Assembly (NCBI GenBank): GCA_018389105.1
Contig: JACATO010001434.1
Span: 159,001 to 223,000, forward strand
Direction of reading: 5' to 3'
DNA length: 64,000 bases
From: Nautilus pompilius
Lineage: Eukaryota > Mollusca > Cephalopoda > Nautilida > Nautilidae
The notes beneath the pieces are model-generated. The model was given only the letters and a program-made list of their open reading frames with translations, was not told the DNA's origin and ran no database searches. Each line of letters starts with the position of its first letter. The first letter of the stretch is position 1. The position numbers were made by a program, and so were the translations under genes. Positions 37,210 through 50,355 of this stretch are shown in pieces.

Positions 37210-37888
37210 TCAGTCGAAAAACTGACTTCATGGAGCCGCTGAAGTCAGCGAATAAAACTGATGCCCTTTGGGCCCTATAATTAAAGGTATCCTTAAAATA
37301 ACCTATTATTATTATTACCTTTATTGCTTGGAGAATTTTAGTGTACCCAAAGTCTACAAACATCTGCTAAAGGTGAGGTAAGAACTCTCTTCTCTAAAAG
37401 ATCACAACAACTCTGTGTTGGTCATAGTTGTGTATACTGCTGAATAACGTTCGATCAAAAGTCATTTTGATAATTTTCTGCTTTTACGTTGAAACCTAAT
37501 TATGAATAATGGTGGCATTAAAAAATAACTGTGTAAAGTTCAATGTTTTTTCAATGAAAAGGATTATTCTAATTGTCAAAATGGGAACACATATACGAAC
37601 ACAACTTCAACTATTAGCTATCTAAAATTTATCCGACTGGTTCCGCCGACGGCTTGAGATACGATAGGTCGGCGGAACTCGTCTTTTGATTGTTAATTAA
37701 TGGCATCAAAAGAAAAATGTTGTATCTTACTTAACATAGAATATATTGATTAAAATTCAGCATATCTGGAGACATTGTGGATATTAGAGATATATTAGTA
37801 TTACAATGGATCAGTAAGGAAAAGACTAGGTCTCCGTATAAAAAATGTTATGATAAATTGCAATGTTCTTACTAGAACATATAAGGTC

Positions 37889-39135
37889 GTTACAAAATTT
37901 TTGTCGGTTTTATATTAAGTTAATTTGGGGTTCATTTCTTGCATCTTGTGAACGTGTGTGTAGATAAGTTATGTATCGTTTGTAGTGTGTGCTTTGGCAT
38001 ACATTATGCAAATCCTACCTTTTTAAAAATCATAAATTCAGGGTTCTGAGTGAAGCGTGGATAGAAAGGTTTTTCGTGCCATTTTGCTTCACGAGTTCAC
38101 ACCAGGCCACAAAGCGAGCGAGACGACTCGTGACGTTATGCGAGCATGGGGACTAGGACAGAAAATGAGCGCACAGTACAACGATGGTATGTAAAGTTTC
38201 GATCAGGAGATGTGAGCCTTGAAGATGAGGAACGTAGCGGACGTCCTTCCAGCTGTGGTGACGACCGTCCAAAAGCCTCAGTTGAAGCCGATCCAAGAAA
38301 AATGGTGTGAGAAATTCATGGAGAGCCTGACGTAAGCACTGCAACTGTTTCCCGGCATCTTGACGCAATCGGCCAGGTGAAAAGGCTGGAGAAGTGGGTG
38401 CCTCGCGAGTTGAATGAACAACAAAATCGTCGATTGGAGATCTGCTCATCGGTTGTCACAAGAAACAAACACGACCCATTCCTTGACTGAATCATTACGT
38501 GTGATGAAAAATGGATCCTTTACGACAATCGCGAACGATCAGCAAAGTGGTTCGACAGAGACAGGGCGCCTAACCACATTCCAAAACCCAGCCTCCACCC
38601 AAATAAGGCCTTGGTCACTGTCTGGTGGACTGCAACTGGTGTCATCCACAATAACTTCTTGCAACCTGGCGAAACCATCACAGCTGAGAGGTGCTGTCGT
38701 GAATTAAACGTTGTTCATCAGAATCTCCCATCGACAGCCGGCCGGCATTGGTGAATCGAAGAGGCCCAGTCCTGCTCCACGACGATGATCGTCCTCGTGT
38801 TCAAAAGAGACTCTTCAGAAACTGAACACGTTGGGGTGCCAAATTCTCCCTCACCCAGTCAATTCACTAGACCTTTCTCCATCAGACTTTCAAACACCTC
38901 GACAGCTTCCTCCGTATGAATTCCTTCTCCAACCAAGCAGCAATTGAAACTGCCTTCCAACAGTTTATCGACTCCAGAAATCCAGATTTTTTTAAAAATC
39001 GTATAAATGCGCTTGTAACTCGTGGGCAGAAGTGTACCGACTGTAATGGAGCTGACTTTGGTGGATAAACTTCACGTTCAGCAGCGATATGAAGTCTCGT
39101 TGTTGAGGTTAAAAAACCGACAAAACTTTTGTAAC
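37889..39135 (+). mobile_element. Near full-length mariner transposon
   Basis: The terminal inverted repeats are 23 nt with one mismatch: GTTACAAAA then TTTTGTCGGTTTT at 37889-37911, and its reverse complement at 39113-39135. The span of about 1.25 kb is normal for mariner. It encloses a broken transposase with clear mariner/SETMAR-like motifs. I could not confirm the expected TA target duplication at both ends, so the outermost bases may differ by a few positions. Confidence 0.85.
38130..39068 (+). pseudogene. Inactivated mariner transposase
   Basis: Reading the frame through its interruptions gives KFRSGDVSLEDEERSGRPSS, EADPRKMV, VSRHLDAIGQV and KWVPRELNEQQNRR. The catalytic segment ITCDEKWILYDNRERSAKW follows, with WWTATGVIHNNFLQPGETIT, GPVLLHDDDRPR, SLDLSPSDF and finally CTDCNGADF with a stop. 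These are the landmarks of mariner transposases in order, including all three catalytic Asp positions (DD34D). Stops interrupt it near 38308 (V-stop-E), 38488 (LD-stop-II) and 38823, and there are frame changes, so no active protein is made. Two of the stops are TGA where relatives have CGA Arg, which suggests CpG decay. Confidence 0.88.
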
Positions 39136-39639
39136 AACAAGAAACATGCATAAGTACATCTACAAGGCTGATTATCTAAGTCGTATACCATCGCTTGCTG
39201 ACTGCTTGTAAAAAAAAAAATCGTTGTTCAACTTATATTGGAAATATTCATTGAGTATTAGATTTCAGAAAAAAGAAGCGATAGATCTTGATTATCTTAG
39301 ATGCCTCGGAAGACGTCGGGCTAATAGCTTCACTTTCTACCGTCAGCATGACCCCCCAAACACGCATGCATCCGTCAGGAGGTTACCCTCGAGTTCGATC
39401 ATAATTCGGCAGTAAATCTGGGCAGAATAACTATGACGACGATTATACGAGTTCGAAAAGCAAAAAGGTTTATAAACATACTGTTTATCGTCTTTAGTTA
39501 AATTTCTCTTGTCCTCAAATTTTGTAATTTTTCTAACGGTTCTCTCGAAATTTTCACTCTCTCTCTTATTTATTTGTGTTTTAAAAAAATGTTGACCCAT
39601 GTAGCAAAATGGTGTAAGGTGACAAACACTGGTTGGCCG

Positions 39640-39960
39640 GTCTATCAGGACCTTTGCACATTAGCGGGAATAAATCGCCCTCCCTTCCCAAAACAACAGC
39701 CATGACACAACGTGCTTAGGATCCACAAGATGCCAGGTGTCCTGAGACACATTCTCCCATTCAGTTGTTAATATTGTCAAGACAGAGAACGGCTCTTTCA
39801 ACTTCATCCAACAAAGGTTTAATTCGAATGAGATCCAGGGATTGTACTGCCCATGAAAGGTGTTTGAAATTTTCATTCCTCAAACCACGAACGCACGATG
39901 TGGACCCAGTGAATCAGAAAATGGGCCTTCTAAAGGGACCATCAGCCCCAGAGTCTCAGG
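39640..39960 (-). pseudogene. Tc1-like transposase 3' remnant
   Basis: Read on the minus strand, the segment gives VHIVRSWFEE, then after a frame change LSWAVQSLDLIRIKPLLDEVERAV. This fits the Tc1 pattern W..(E)WP-QSPDLNPIE-LWDELERRV. A further frame carries TTEWENVSQDTWHLVDP, like the QEEW..IP...LV end of the protein. The conserved Pro and Asn of SPDLNP are changed and there are stops, so it is a fossil. It lies about 0.5 kb right of the mariner but is a separate element in opposite orientation. Confidence 0.55.
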
Positions 39961-40524
39961 GTGTGCCAGCAAAGGTCTCCAATAGAGACTCTACTGCCAC
40001 AGAGACCTGGACAGCTGGGGATTGAGAGTGGAGGATTGCCCCGCATTAAATGTCTCTGTCACTTGGTATATTGTTTGATAACGGTTCGATTTTGCTATCA
40101 TGTCTAGCCACCTTCCTCTTCTTCGCCGTTTGCCATTGCTGATAAACACGAATGTACACCGTCTAGCAGCCTGCCAGCTAAACTGTCTTGGCCACCGCGG
40201 AACATGGTAGACGTATCTTGTCTCTCTCGAAAGCCTTTGTGTTTTTGCCTTTCGTTATATCCTTTAAAGTGACTGCGCGCTTGTCCGAGTCATATATAGA
40301 TAGCTCTGCAGGGATCCCTTGATACATTGTGTGCTCAACCTAATCTGCTCCTGCAGCTAAGGTCAGGCCCAAGTCCGAAAGGGTACATAGTTCTTAATAA
40401 AGTGGCCGGCCAGTGTACACTCTAAGCCATTTTAGATAACAGACAAACACTAAACGTCGCATCCTGGTGTCGTACGTTATCGCTTGCCACTTGTTCGATA
40501 ATCTTCTCACGCTAGGAACTTATA

Positions 40525-40533
<9 letters not shown>

Positions 40534-40568
<35 letters not shown>

Positions 40569-40612
40569 GTCAGTGTACAGGGAGAGAGAGGGAGAGAGAG
40601 AGATATATATGG
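40534..40612. repeat. (GA)n tract with one CRE unit
   Basis: (GA)n is followed by TGACGTCAGTGTACAGGG and more GA, flanked by TA-rich runs. It is the single-unit, reverse-strand version of the composite repeat. Confidence 0.85.
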
Positions 40613-40619
40613 CGGTATA

Positions 40620-43600
40620 TCAACATTTCCGAGATGCCATCAAACGCTAAAAGTAATTGTACACACAGAGTGACAGCACAAAACACAAAGGAAACGCTCA
40701 CCTCAAAGGGAACTGAAGTCTGACTCGCACTGACTCAGGAATATTGTTCCAGGGCTGCAATGCTCCAGGTATTTTAGCATGAGTCGAAATGCGGTGGGCA
40801 AAGATTTGTAAATGGGAAATGCAGCTGTATCAGCAAGAAGTGTATAACAAATCGACGTAACAGCTCGGAGGCAGATGGGTGATATAATATCGCCCACTCC
40901 AGCTGGTGGTGCATCAACAGGCTGAGTCCGTTACTTTTTTAAATAATTAGAGGTAAAACGAGTTGACACGTGTTTGACAAAATAAAGTAACAGTTTGCTG
41001 CTCTGCGTCTGGTTATTTCGGAAAAATAATTCCGGATCTCTGATGAAGTATCCGCTAAGCAGAGCTGAGTACAGTGTTGAACTGTCCGGAGGGTAACAGA
41101 AGCTAACTATTTGACTAGGGTTTAAGAAAGCCCCTAACAAGAGAGAAGAACATTGTTCAATGTCGTTATTGAAATAGTAGAATAAAAAAAAACATGATTA
41201 ATAAGTTATAAACTCCAGAAAGAATACGTAATTAGTTGGAAAATTTTTAAGTCCTAGTTACAGTCCAGATGCTGTGCATTAGAAACTATCTAAATAAATG
41301 TAAACCGTTAGTGTGCAGCTATTCTCTGGGGGTAGTCGCAGTCGTGACGCCATAATAGTGACGACACAAGCTGGATATAACTCTTTTTTCCTGGTGGTGT
41401 ACAAATGGTGTATATGACGTCGTTGTGCCGACGCATGGATGACTAGAGAGAGTCATGCTGACGTCTCGCACGTTCTTGCTTCTGGTCCCGCGATACGGCG
41501 ATTGCGATGTGGCATGCGCGATTTGGCGGAGGAACCACGGACCGTAGAGCGGCAGGGAAAGTAGGCCAGATAGAGAGAGAGAGAGAGAAAAAAAAGCGAA
41601 CTGTTGTCTCCCCTTTCCCGAACTATAATCGCCATTACCTGTTCTAACGATGGCGCCTATCGCCATGAACTCAGATGAATCTCCAAACTCCCGCACATCT
41701 GCGGTGATAGCAGCTCGCGCCGCTCCTCTCGAGGGAGGCAGAAAGTTTCATACAAACCCCAGCCGTTTTCAAGAGTATTTCTCGCCGTTTTTCTGCATCT
41801 CGTATTGATATTTTCAGCGCGACCTTCCCACGAATTTCAGCACTTTTCGTCTTGTCTTTCCCGGTCGGGTTGCTGATGCAGGGAACAGGGATGGGGTGGG
41901 GAGAGAGGGAGGCTGACGCTGACAGAATCCATTTGATCAAAATGAGACGGAAGTGAACGGTCTCCGAAATTCGCGGCACCGAGAGAAGAAGAAGAAAAAG
42001 AGTTTATTTGCAATAGGTAAATAAATAAATAGGTAAGTAATTAAATAGATAAACAGACATCCCACAAAACGTATCAATACCTAGCTGGTGGGGCCACACG
42101 TGTGGTAGTTGGGCGTCTTCCGCGTAGCTGTGAAGTTCTTCGGTCGAAAGTCAATCACGATCGCTCTTTACCGCATGGAATCTCTGGGAGAGGAAAACGG
42201 TACATTCCGAGTGGAAATGAACACGACAGTAGGTCGAATAAAGGGGAGGACGGCGATGCTAGTGTACCACATAAAACAACAACAACAAAAAGGGGGGGCG
42301 GCATCTGGATACGGGGTAACGGCCTATGGATGCCGTCAGTAAATGATCACATCGCTCCTTCTTTACCTCTTCGTCTTTGTTTCTGTACACTCGCTAGCCA
42401 TCACGGCTTATATACGCCGCTCCTGTAGGCGGTGGAGTAGTGACAAAGAGGCAGGCAAGCTTTCTCTCCCCCTCCCACGCCGCCAGTTGTCGGGTTAATA
42501 GGCGAGATCGTGGTCTGTGGTGGGTTCTAAGCGGCAGTGGCTCTCTGCGAGAGACATTGCGTCGATTCTCTGTTCAAGCTTAGTGGCCAAAAGCTATCAT
42601 TTCACGAGTGTTTGTGCTCCGTGACCCTCACCTCGCTTTCCACCAAATGTCTTCACAAACGTTCGATCTCACTCTGTACCAAGCAAAGTGATGATCGATC
42701 GATGCCCGCTGAACTTTCCAGAGAAACCGACGCGGCTGCTCATGGAAGCAGCTTTATTCTGAACGAAGCAATGCCGAGGAGGTAACTTCTATTCTTGTTG
42801 TGATTTTATATTTTAAGAAGAGCTGAAGCTTTTCAACTTTGTTTTTCGAAGCAAATTTGTTTTAAAGTTCTGGAATGTGCGAGAATATAGACGGGAATTG
42901 GTACCGCCGCCGGAAAAAAAAAAAGGGGGAGGTAATCTGTGTAGACGTTATGAAGGTTTGAAAGACATGGCGGACGTCTCTGGTTAATTGTTATTAAAAC
43001 ACGTCCTTGGAGGAAAACCGCCGTTTCTCAGCCGAACGCTAATTTATGTAATTGAAAAGTGTTTACCCGCCAACGGTTCGCCGAGTCACACCTCGCAGCA
43101 AGTGACACTAACCATCGTGTCCAACGGAAACGCGAGGTTTCGGTTTACAACACCTGGAGGCGTAACGGAAAAGTGTCTCCTCGAGGGGTGGGGCAGCGGG
43201 AATCAGACACGTGGATATTACATTCATTTATCTCCCACCCCGGAACGATTACCGCGGGCCCGTATCAGATCAGTGCATTCATTCTCTGGCGCTGATGATT
43301 CCGAAGCAATGTTAAAACTCTCTGTCGCCGGCTAACGAATAATACAATAGGACTTGCGTCCCTTACATTATATTTTTATCACATAATTATACTATTAAAA
43401 TGATGCAATACACATCATAGTATTCTGGTTCGCATTTTTTAAAAAAAATTAGTCTTATATCGCCAGATTATCTGTATCAGGTCGCTAAACTAGAATATGC
43501 ATAACAATCAGGGACATGAGAGACAGACCTTCATCTTGTATACTTGATTGTATTTTTGAGTTAACAATATGGATTAAGGGAAATAACTCTTATTAAAATT

Positions 43601-46600
43601 ATTGCATTGTTTCCCTTGCTCCATAATTAATATTTTTTGCTTAAATTAAAAAGAACATTAATTAATTGTAACATATAAATGTTCAAATAATCTAATTAAG
43701 ATTACGCATAAATATTCAAAAGATATAATGCCAATAATCTTAATTTGAAAAAAATCACAATCTATAATTATTACACGTAATTTACAAAAAAAAATTTTAG
43801 TATAATAAAGTATAAAAAGCTACGAAATCGTAATGACTATTTATTATTATTTATTATTATTTATTAATTTAATGACATAATCAATATTCAGTTAAAATGT
43901 ATATTATTTTTAACATATTCTCTTTTTTATTAAGAAAAGACATATAAACGAATACTTGTAGACCACGCAAACAAAAACACCAACAAATTAAATAAGTAAT
44001 TACTTCCCTTGCACCACAAAACCACACACCCAACAAGTTACAGCCAGTTCTATGGTTCCACATGCGAAAAACTATTGGAAAAATTGCACGAAGGTCAGAT
44101 AAAAAGCTTAATCTTTCGGCTTTTGAATTTATGAGTCAAGCAGATATTTCTCACGAGAAATAAACACGAGTTTTCGGAAGAGGCGTCTTCTTAGAAGGGG
44201 GAAAAAACATCCAGACCTTAAAATAACCCTAACTCCGCCAATAACACAAATACCCGGCTTTGTCAGAAGCAGTAGCAGCTGGTATCGCCAACAGCAAGCA
44301 GCGGCCCGACGCGAGAGCGACCTCCCGGGTCCCGGTGTCGGGTGGACCGGGCCGCTTGTCGGCTCGACGAACGTCTCTCAATCACGAGGACGACGACTCG
44401 ACAGAGAACAGGCCTCTTGTCTTTACGGGATGCGATGCCATTGAAAGAGCCTCGTTCGGAAGTCCAACTCCCTCAACAACAACAAAAACAGCAGCAGTGT
44501 ACTAATGAACGGATATGACTAGTGACACGTGGTTTTCCTAAACTTCTTAGGCCGGATGTAATTAATTATGCGAGTCATACTAGTTTGTTTGTATCCTAAT
44601 AAAAATTCTTCATATTTTCTTTAATTTCTCCTCAATAAAACTTTTAAAAAAAACAGGAGGGGGGGGAGTTTTACGTTTCAAAGTTTTGCATGGTCGTCTA
44701 ATTCTGGGCCATCTCAACAATAAATAAATAGGTGATAATCTCTCTCCCTCTCCCTCCCTCACTGCTGCTGAACATAACCGCCCTTTGGTGATTGAAACTT
44801 GCCATACACCCCTTTTTCTATTAAAGAGCCTATTATCTCGAAGAAAAGTAATGAAACGGGAATGCTTTTATTCCATTACGATACATCAAATGCAGCTAAC
44901 GTCAGAGGGCTCAATCATTAACCAGCTACTAAGGTGGAAAGGTCACGACCCTGTTTGCAATAACAGAGGTCACATTTTCCGGGAGGGAACGAATGACTCC
45001 CATGTGAACGCACCAGAAGTCGTAAAGTGAGATAATGAAACAATAAACAAAGGTGAGACAATGAGACCCTCCCCCTCTTAAGGTCGGGAAGACGTGATGG
45101 GGTCGTGCATGCATGCATTAAGGAGTCGTGATTGAAGATGGAAAGCTGCGATCTGTCAAGTACGTAGGGACCGCGGCAGAGGAGAGAACACACTGACGGC
45201 TAGTGTCTGCAAGAGTGGAAGTTAACACTCGTCTATATATCAGACAAACAGCATCTGTCGGAGCCGGAGAGCTTGGACGGGTGAAGTACGATGTTAACAG
45301 TCACGCCTGCGCAATACAGTGTATGTGTGGGTGGAGGGGGGAGAGATAATAATAATAATTAAAAAGGTAGACACGTTTTAGTTGTTTCTTACCATTCTCT
45401 TATTAAAAATTCCAATTACTTTTGCTAGAATTGACGCGGTAATGGTAATAAGTGTAATTTAGTCCCATATCGGAAACTAACTGAGGAATCAATCCATCCT
45501 TTTTAGTCGGAACTAATCCTATGATATTGAAATTAATTATTTTATAATTATTAATGCTAATTTTTTAAGAGAGAGAGAGAGAGAGAGACTAACAAAAGCT
45601 GGCAAAGTAACCCAGGTTGATTTCCAATAGCAACAAGTCATTGCAATGTCTGCTTAGATCGTCATGACTTCTGGGGGCCTACGTCAAAAGTTTGCTTACA
45701 CGTAAAACGGTTACGTAGTGAACAAAAGTGCTTGATCACGTGGAGCGCTAATAACGTCCACAAAGTTCCTCTTCAGAGAATACAGGATATGTTACCAGAC
45801 AAAATGGCGTCAGGTAAACCTAAAGGTAGGGGTGCAGAAAAACGGTCTGTATATATATATAGACTTAATTTCTTGTGTTTCTCTATACTAACAAACGTGT
45901 AACCCCAAAGTTTATATATATATATTTGACTTTTTATGACAAAATTAACATCGCATAACTCAGAAAAGAACTCAGAGAAGTAAAGATGGAGGTTTGAGAC
46001 GGGGAAGGGAGGAATAGCTACATCCATTTGTGAATTTATGCCGTTTCTCTACTTGCTTTAAAAGTTATTTAATTATTAATTAATGTGCATCCATCGCTAG
46101 CAGTTTCTTTCTCTTTTTAAAAAAAATTTTCGATGCAGTTCTTTGATCTTAAGTAAGCCGGCTTCACTCGAGCCTACTTCGTCTGTTTTAAATCTGGCCG
46201 TTATAATTTTCGAATTTTTCGCGACTTCCACCACACTTCGGCCTATTTCGCGAGCGATCGTTAAAGACCGTTACCGGAAACGAGGCTACGCGCACCTCAC
46301 CGTTATTGGTCTTTATCAGAAGAGTTCCGATCTCTCTGAATTTAAAAAAAAAAATAATAAAATCTAATAATTTTTACCACAGTTTTCGCCCATTCCTTAA
46401 TTAAATACGAAATAACAGCTACTTGGTGAGCTATTTCTCCTATAGCGTCATCGGCACAGAACATATAACTGGAGTAGAGGGAATATGACATATATTCATC
46501 TATCAGTAACAGCTGGAGGGGAGAGAAGTTTTCCTGGCTTAAAGTTACAGACGGAAAAGTCTTTGAGGTATTAAACTACTTATTAAATTAAAACTAATTT

Positions 46601-48290
46601 CTTTGATCAATTAAGCGGCGAGGACGTAAACTGCCTTTCTGCATGTCGCCCGTCATCTTAGAATTATCTGGAAGGACTGCGGGGACTAAGCCATTACCCG
46701 AGAAAGGATATCGAGCTACTGGAGAGAGCTCAGTTCAGATTCAGTGGAACTGTTCAGGATTTAAGCATTTGGAATACACCGAGAGGATAATGGTTTGACG
46801 TCGAAGAGACTTGATTGGGGTTTTCGAAAGTGGGAATCTAAAACTCGCTGACCGTGGTATACTTGTGGAGGTTAGGTATCCACGATTACGACATAATTGC
46901 AGGTTGTCTAAGGTTTTGCGTACGGCTCGATATTAAGGATTTTTTGGTTCTTTACAACAATAGAATTGTAAATGAGTGCAATAAGTGATCAATAAATGTT
47001 GTTAGTAGTGATAATAATGATCAGTTCTTCCTGAGACTTTTCTCGTATAGCACCTTCTTTCCCCGACACACACACACACACACAAAGAACACCATACACA
47101 CACAGATACACATACATGCACATACACACACACCACACACACACAACACAAGACACACATACACACACAGATACACATACACGCACATACGCACGCACAC
47201 ACAGGATGGGATTCGAGGGAAACAGGAACATTAACGTGTACATTTCGTCTGAAATCCGTATACCATCGTTACGAATCTGTAGTAATTACGGACTTTTGAA
47301 ATAAAAAGAATAAGGCGGAAAGGTTTCGGTGACGAGCCGTTTACAGAAAGTAAAGAGCTTGTTCACTCGCTGTCCGTCACTTTGATACTTACTAGGGGGC
47401 ACCTGAACCAGCCAACAAAACGTACGTTTCGATCATCTTTCGCTTTTTGCCATCTTCAGGATTCTGTTGTTTAGTGCTAGAAAGAACTAGAAAGGCCTAG
47501 TGCAACTTCTGAAATTAACCCTGAAGACCTTCGAATCAAAACGGAACCTCTGAAGATGGCGACAGGGAAAGACAATCGAACGAACTAACTTTCTGATAAT
47601 ACCGATGCTGAGTAGTGGATATTTTCATTGGTAATATTTAAAACTATAATATCTAAAATAACGTGGGTTGAGAGATAAACAAAATACCCCCCCTTATTAC
47701 CACTTTATAAACAGAGACGGCCTATATCCATATCTATTAATTGGCTTTATAACCCCCTGCTCTTTTCATGTTGCAAATTTTCGTTCTTTCGCTCGTTTTT
47801 CCTTCTTTTAGAAGGAGCTCGATACGTCAGTCTTCCTGTCCTTCCCCTCTTTCACCTTTTGGTGCGCATGACCTCGCAGCTAACTTAACAACTAACCCCA
47901 CGCCAGCACTGCGTTGAATCCAACAACAACAACAAAAGAGAAAAAAGAAGTGTGCGCATCTTTAAATAGGAGAGCACTTTAATGGACGAAGCAGCGTTAT
48001 AACTGTTAGAGCGCTCCCTCGAAAACAGGTTTTTTGGACGTGCGTTTTTGAAACGTTACATTGGCAGAGAGCTACGTTCGACAACTGATTCCAGTCTCAA
48101 GCCAGAAGGGTTAGATACAAAGAAAAGGGAGGAGGATAATTAACCGTCTACGAGACGCGGAATAGATCTTTAAACCAATGAAAAATTATATCCGCGGTGC
48201 AGTGAGGCTTTTTTTATCTGCCTGTCGTCGTCTCTGGCCATTGATCGCAGGGGCTGCTTGGAGCGTCAGGTGGAAGACGCGGGGAGGGGC
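40620..48290. other. Stretch without a supported gene
   Basis: CpG-rich blocks at 41.3-42.5 and 43.0-43.3 kb alternate with an AT-rich block (43.35-44.25 kb). There is a CA repeat, and an imperfect inverted pair lies at 47430-47578. No exon, RNA gene or transposase is recognised. Confidence 0.5.
47067..47203. repeat. (CA)n microsatellite
   Basis: (CA)n with GATACACATA and AGA interruptions. The Cys/Val frames on the minus strand are artefacts. Confidence 0.93.
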
Positions 48291-48294
48291 GAGT

Positions 48295-48344
48295 GGGGTC
48301 TCTCTCTCCCATCTCTCTTTCTCTCTCTCTCTATCTCTCTCTCA

Positions 48345-48378
<34 letters not shown>

Positions 48379-48402
48379 CCATCTCTCTCTCTCTCTCTCA
48401 TC

Positions 48403-48443
<41 letters not shown>

Positions 48444-48456
48444 ATCTCTCATCTCT

Positions 48457-48491
<35 letters not shown>

Positions 48492-48614
48492 TCTCATCGC
48501 TCTCTCTCTCTCTCTCTCTCTCCTCATCTCTCTCTCTCGCTCTCTCTCTCTCTTCTGTCTCTCTCTCATCTCTCTCTCTCTCTCTCTCTCTCGTCTCTCT
48601 ACTCTCTCCCTCTC

Positions 48615-48694
<80 letters not shown>

Positions 48695-48714
48695 CTCATC
48701 TCTCTCTCTCTCGT
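48295..48714. repeat. (CT)n tract, about 420 bp
   Basis: This is the longest (CT)n tract of the window, with CATCTC and CGCTC interruptions and an uninterrupted run at about 48620-48690. Frames of 75-243 codons across it are repeat translations. Confidence 0.93.
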
Positions 48715-48955
48715 TTTAGATTCTCTTGGTGCAAATCAAACTCCTGTTTTTTTTTTATCGGAGATTATAATTTCAAAATTTGCCACGGCCAGGGGTCAGG
48801 CGACGGTCGAAACCCGAGAGCGGGGAGCCATCGGGAGGAGAAGATTGCCAGCGACAGTTCACTCTTAAAGGGTGCATTGGACGTACGGCCGGACGACGGA
48901 ATCAATTAAAGCGCAACCGCATCGGCTCTGAAGAGGGCCCTAGCCCCCTCCCAAG

Positions 48956-48999
48956 TATAAAAAGTCGCTGGGGGGTCAGATGAAAACGCGCCCGTGAGT
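48956..48999 (+). promoter_or_regulatory. Possible TATA promoter and short first exon
   Basis: TATAAAAAG (48956-48964) is flanked by GC-rich CCCTCCCAAG and GTCGCTGGGGGG. A TCAG initiator-like site lies at about 48976. ATG at 48980 is followed by AAAACGCGCCC and the consensus donor gtgagt (48994). The elements are in the right order, but each is common by chance and no following exon was found. Confidence 0.22.
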
Positions 49000-49544
49000 G
49001 ATGAGGGTGGAGATGGATAAGGGCCAAACCTAGGGGTCATTTTGACCGCCCAGTAGGCCTCACGCTGGGCCTCTGCTTAAAAGGGATCGTGAAATTCCCG
49101 GGAGACGAAGGGCGCATAATAGCGCCCTGTCGTATTACTTTAGTGAAATATTCCCGATATTTTGGCCGCATTTTACTGTACAGTGTATACTTTAAAATTC
49201 TGCCTGGAAAGAGCTTAGGTTGATTTTAAAAACGTCTACCGTAGAACGTGTCCTTATTTGGCAATTATTCGCGAAAAACAACAAACTACGCCCTGCTTAC
49301 TCTTATTATTAACTGATTGCTTAACGGAGTTTCAAACGCCGCTGAGACCCACCCAAGCGTGACGTCGCCGCAAATAGCAGTAGAAATGACGTCACATTGT
49401 ACTCTAGCCGCGCCCGCTTAGACGAGTAGACTCGCGGTCAGGTTAGCTCTCCTGTCTGTTCATACCATACCCGGAACCTGTTACGTGAAGGAAGAATAGT
49501 CGATGGCATTTAGAGCATACAAGGGTTAAAGTCACACGACGACT

Positions 49545-49680
49545 TTTATTCGGCGCGGGCGCTCCAGCTGTCCACCCGCTGGAGCGTAAGACTCCCGAGT
49601 TCGAATCCTAGTCGGTTTGGCGTGCCCTCCGGAATCTTTGGTTTTCTTCCCATATCTAAATACGCAAGGGGGTTCTTAGG
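49545..49680 (+). repeat. SINE-like fragment with tRNA-type B box
   Basis: CGCTGGAGCGTAAGACTCCC is followed by GAGTTCGAATCC (49598-49609), the typical 3' half of a tRNA-like SINE head with a good B box. GGTTTTCTTCCCATATCT follows near 49640, as in the 0.4 kb fragment. The arms do not fold into a proper cloverleaf and the A box is poor, so it is not a functional tRNA. Confidence 0.45.
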
Positions 49681-50355
49681 GGTTATCGGCGATGGTCATG
49701 CGGTTGACCAGCCCACCTTGTCCACCCCCCTTCCGTTCGGTATACAGGAAACTAAAACCAGCCGTCGGGGTGGTTGCTTTTCGCTTAGATGTCGGCGCGT
49801 TGGTTCGAAAAGGGTTAGTCGTTCACTGCCTCGGTAGGTGGCCAAGTGGAGGTACTTTGGGGAAACCAGAACTCCACGCTAACGCTTTCGTCTGCTGTCG
49901 GCTTTAGTTATCTTCCTCGGGAATTTCCCGTTCCTGCTTATCGTTCATTAATTATAAATTATTCGTTTCCATTCATCGTTTCGTCTCTCTACTATGCGCT
50001 GCGCATAGCATCGGTGAACGCCATTAAAATTCCTGTCTTCCTTTCTTTCCCTTCCATCGCTATTAACCAGCCCTGCGCCATTCGCAATAATTTGGAACTA
50101 ACCCGGGTCAGAAAATGCGACTTTATCAATCACGAAGGCTAAGCAATTACATCTCTTCGTAGACAACCAGACATCTTCTAAGCCAAACGCTGTTTTTTTT
50201 TTTTTCTCGCCGCCTCAATGGCCGACAGAGAGTATCTTCCACGAGATTTGTGATGCCACATTTTATCCGTCTAGAATGATAAAGTACCATGTGTATCCCC
50301 AAGAGAAAAGGCATATATAAACAACGGCAATATGACAAATCTACTCATCTACTTG

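Larger units (their letters stand above)
27000..37600. other. Stretch without a supported gene
   Basis: Mostly AT-rich unique sequence with the CRE/(CT)n tract at 29.2 kb, a perfect 14-bp hairpin at 28319-28350, a CRE at 30580 and (TA)n and (GA)n tracts near 36.8-37.2 kb. CpG-rich islands at 32.4-32.6 and 33.5-33.7 kb hold no exon I can defend. Confidence 0.5.

Noticed and set aside
48178..48909. Longest open frame of the window (243 codons, Ser/Leu-rich, plus strand)
   Set aside because: It is almost entirely the (CT)n tract translated; all frames on both strands are open there.
49560..49615. Functional tRNA gene
   Set aside because: The B box is good, but the acceptor and D arms do not pair and a SINE-like 3' part follows.
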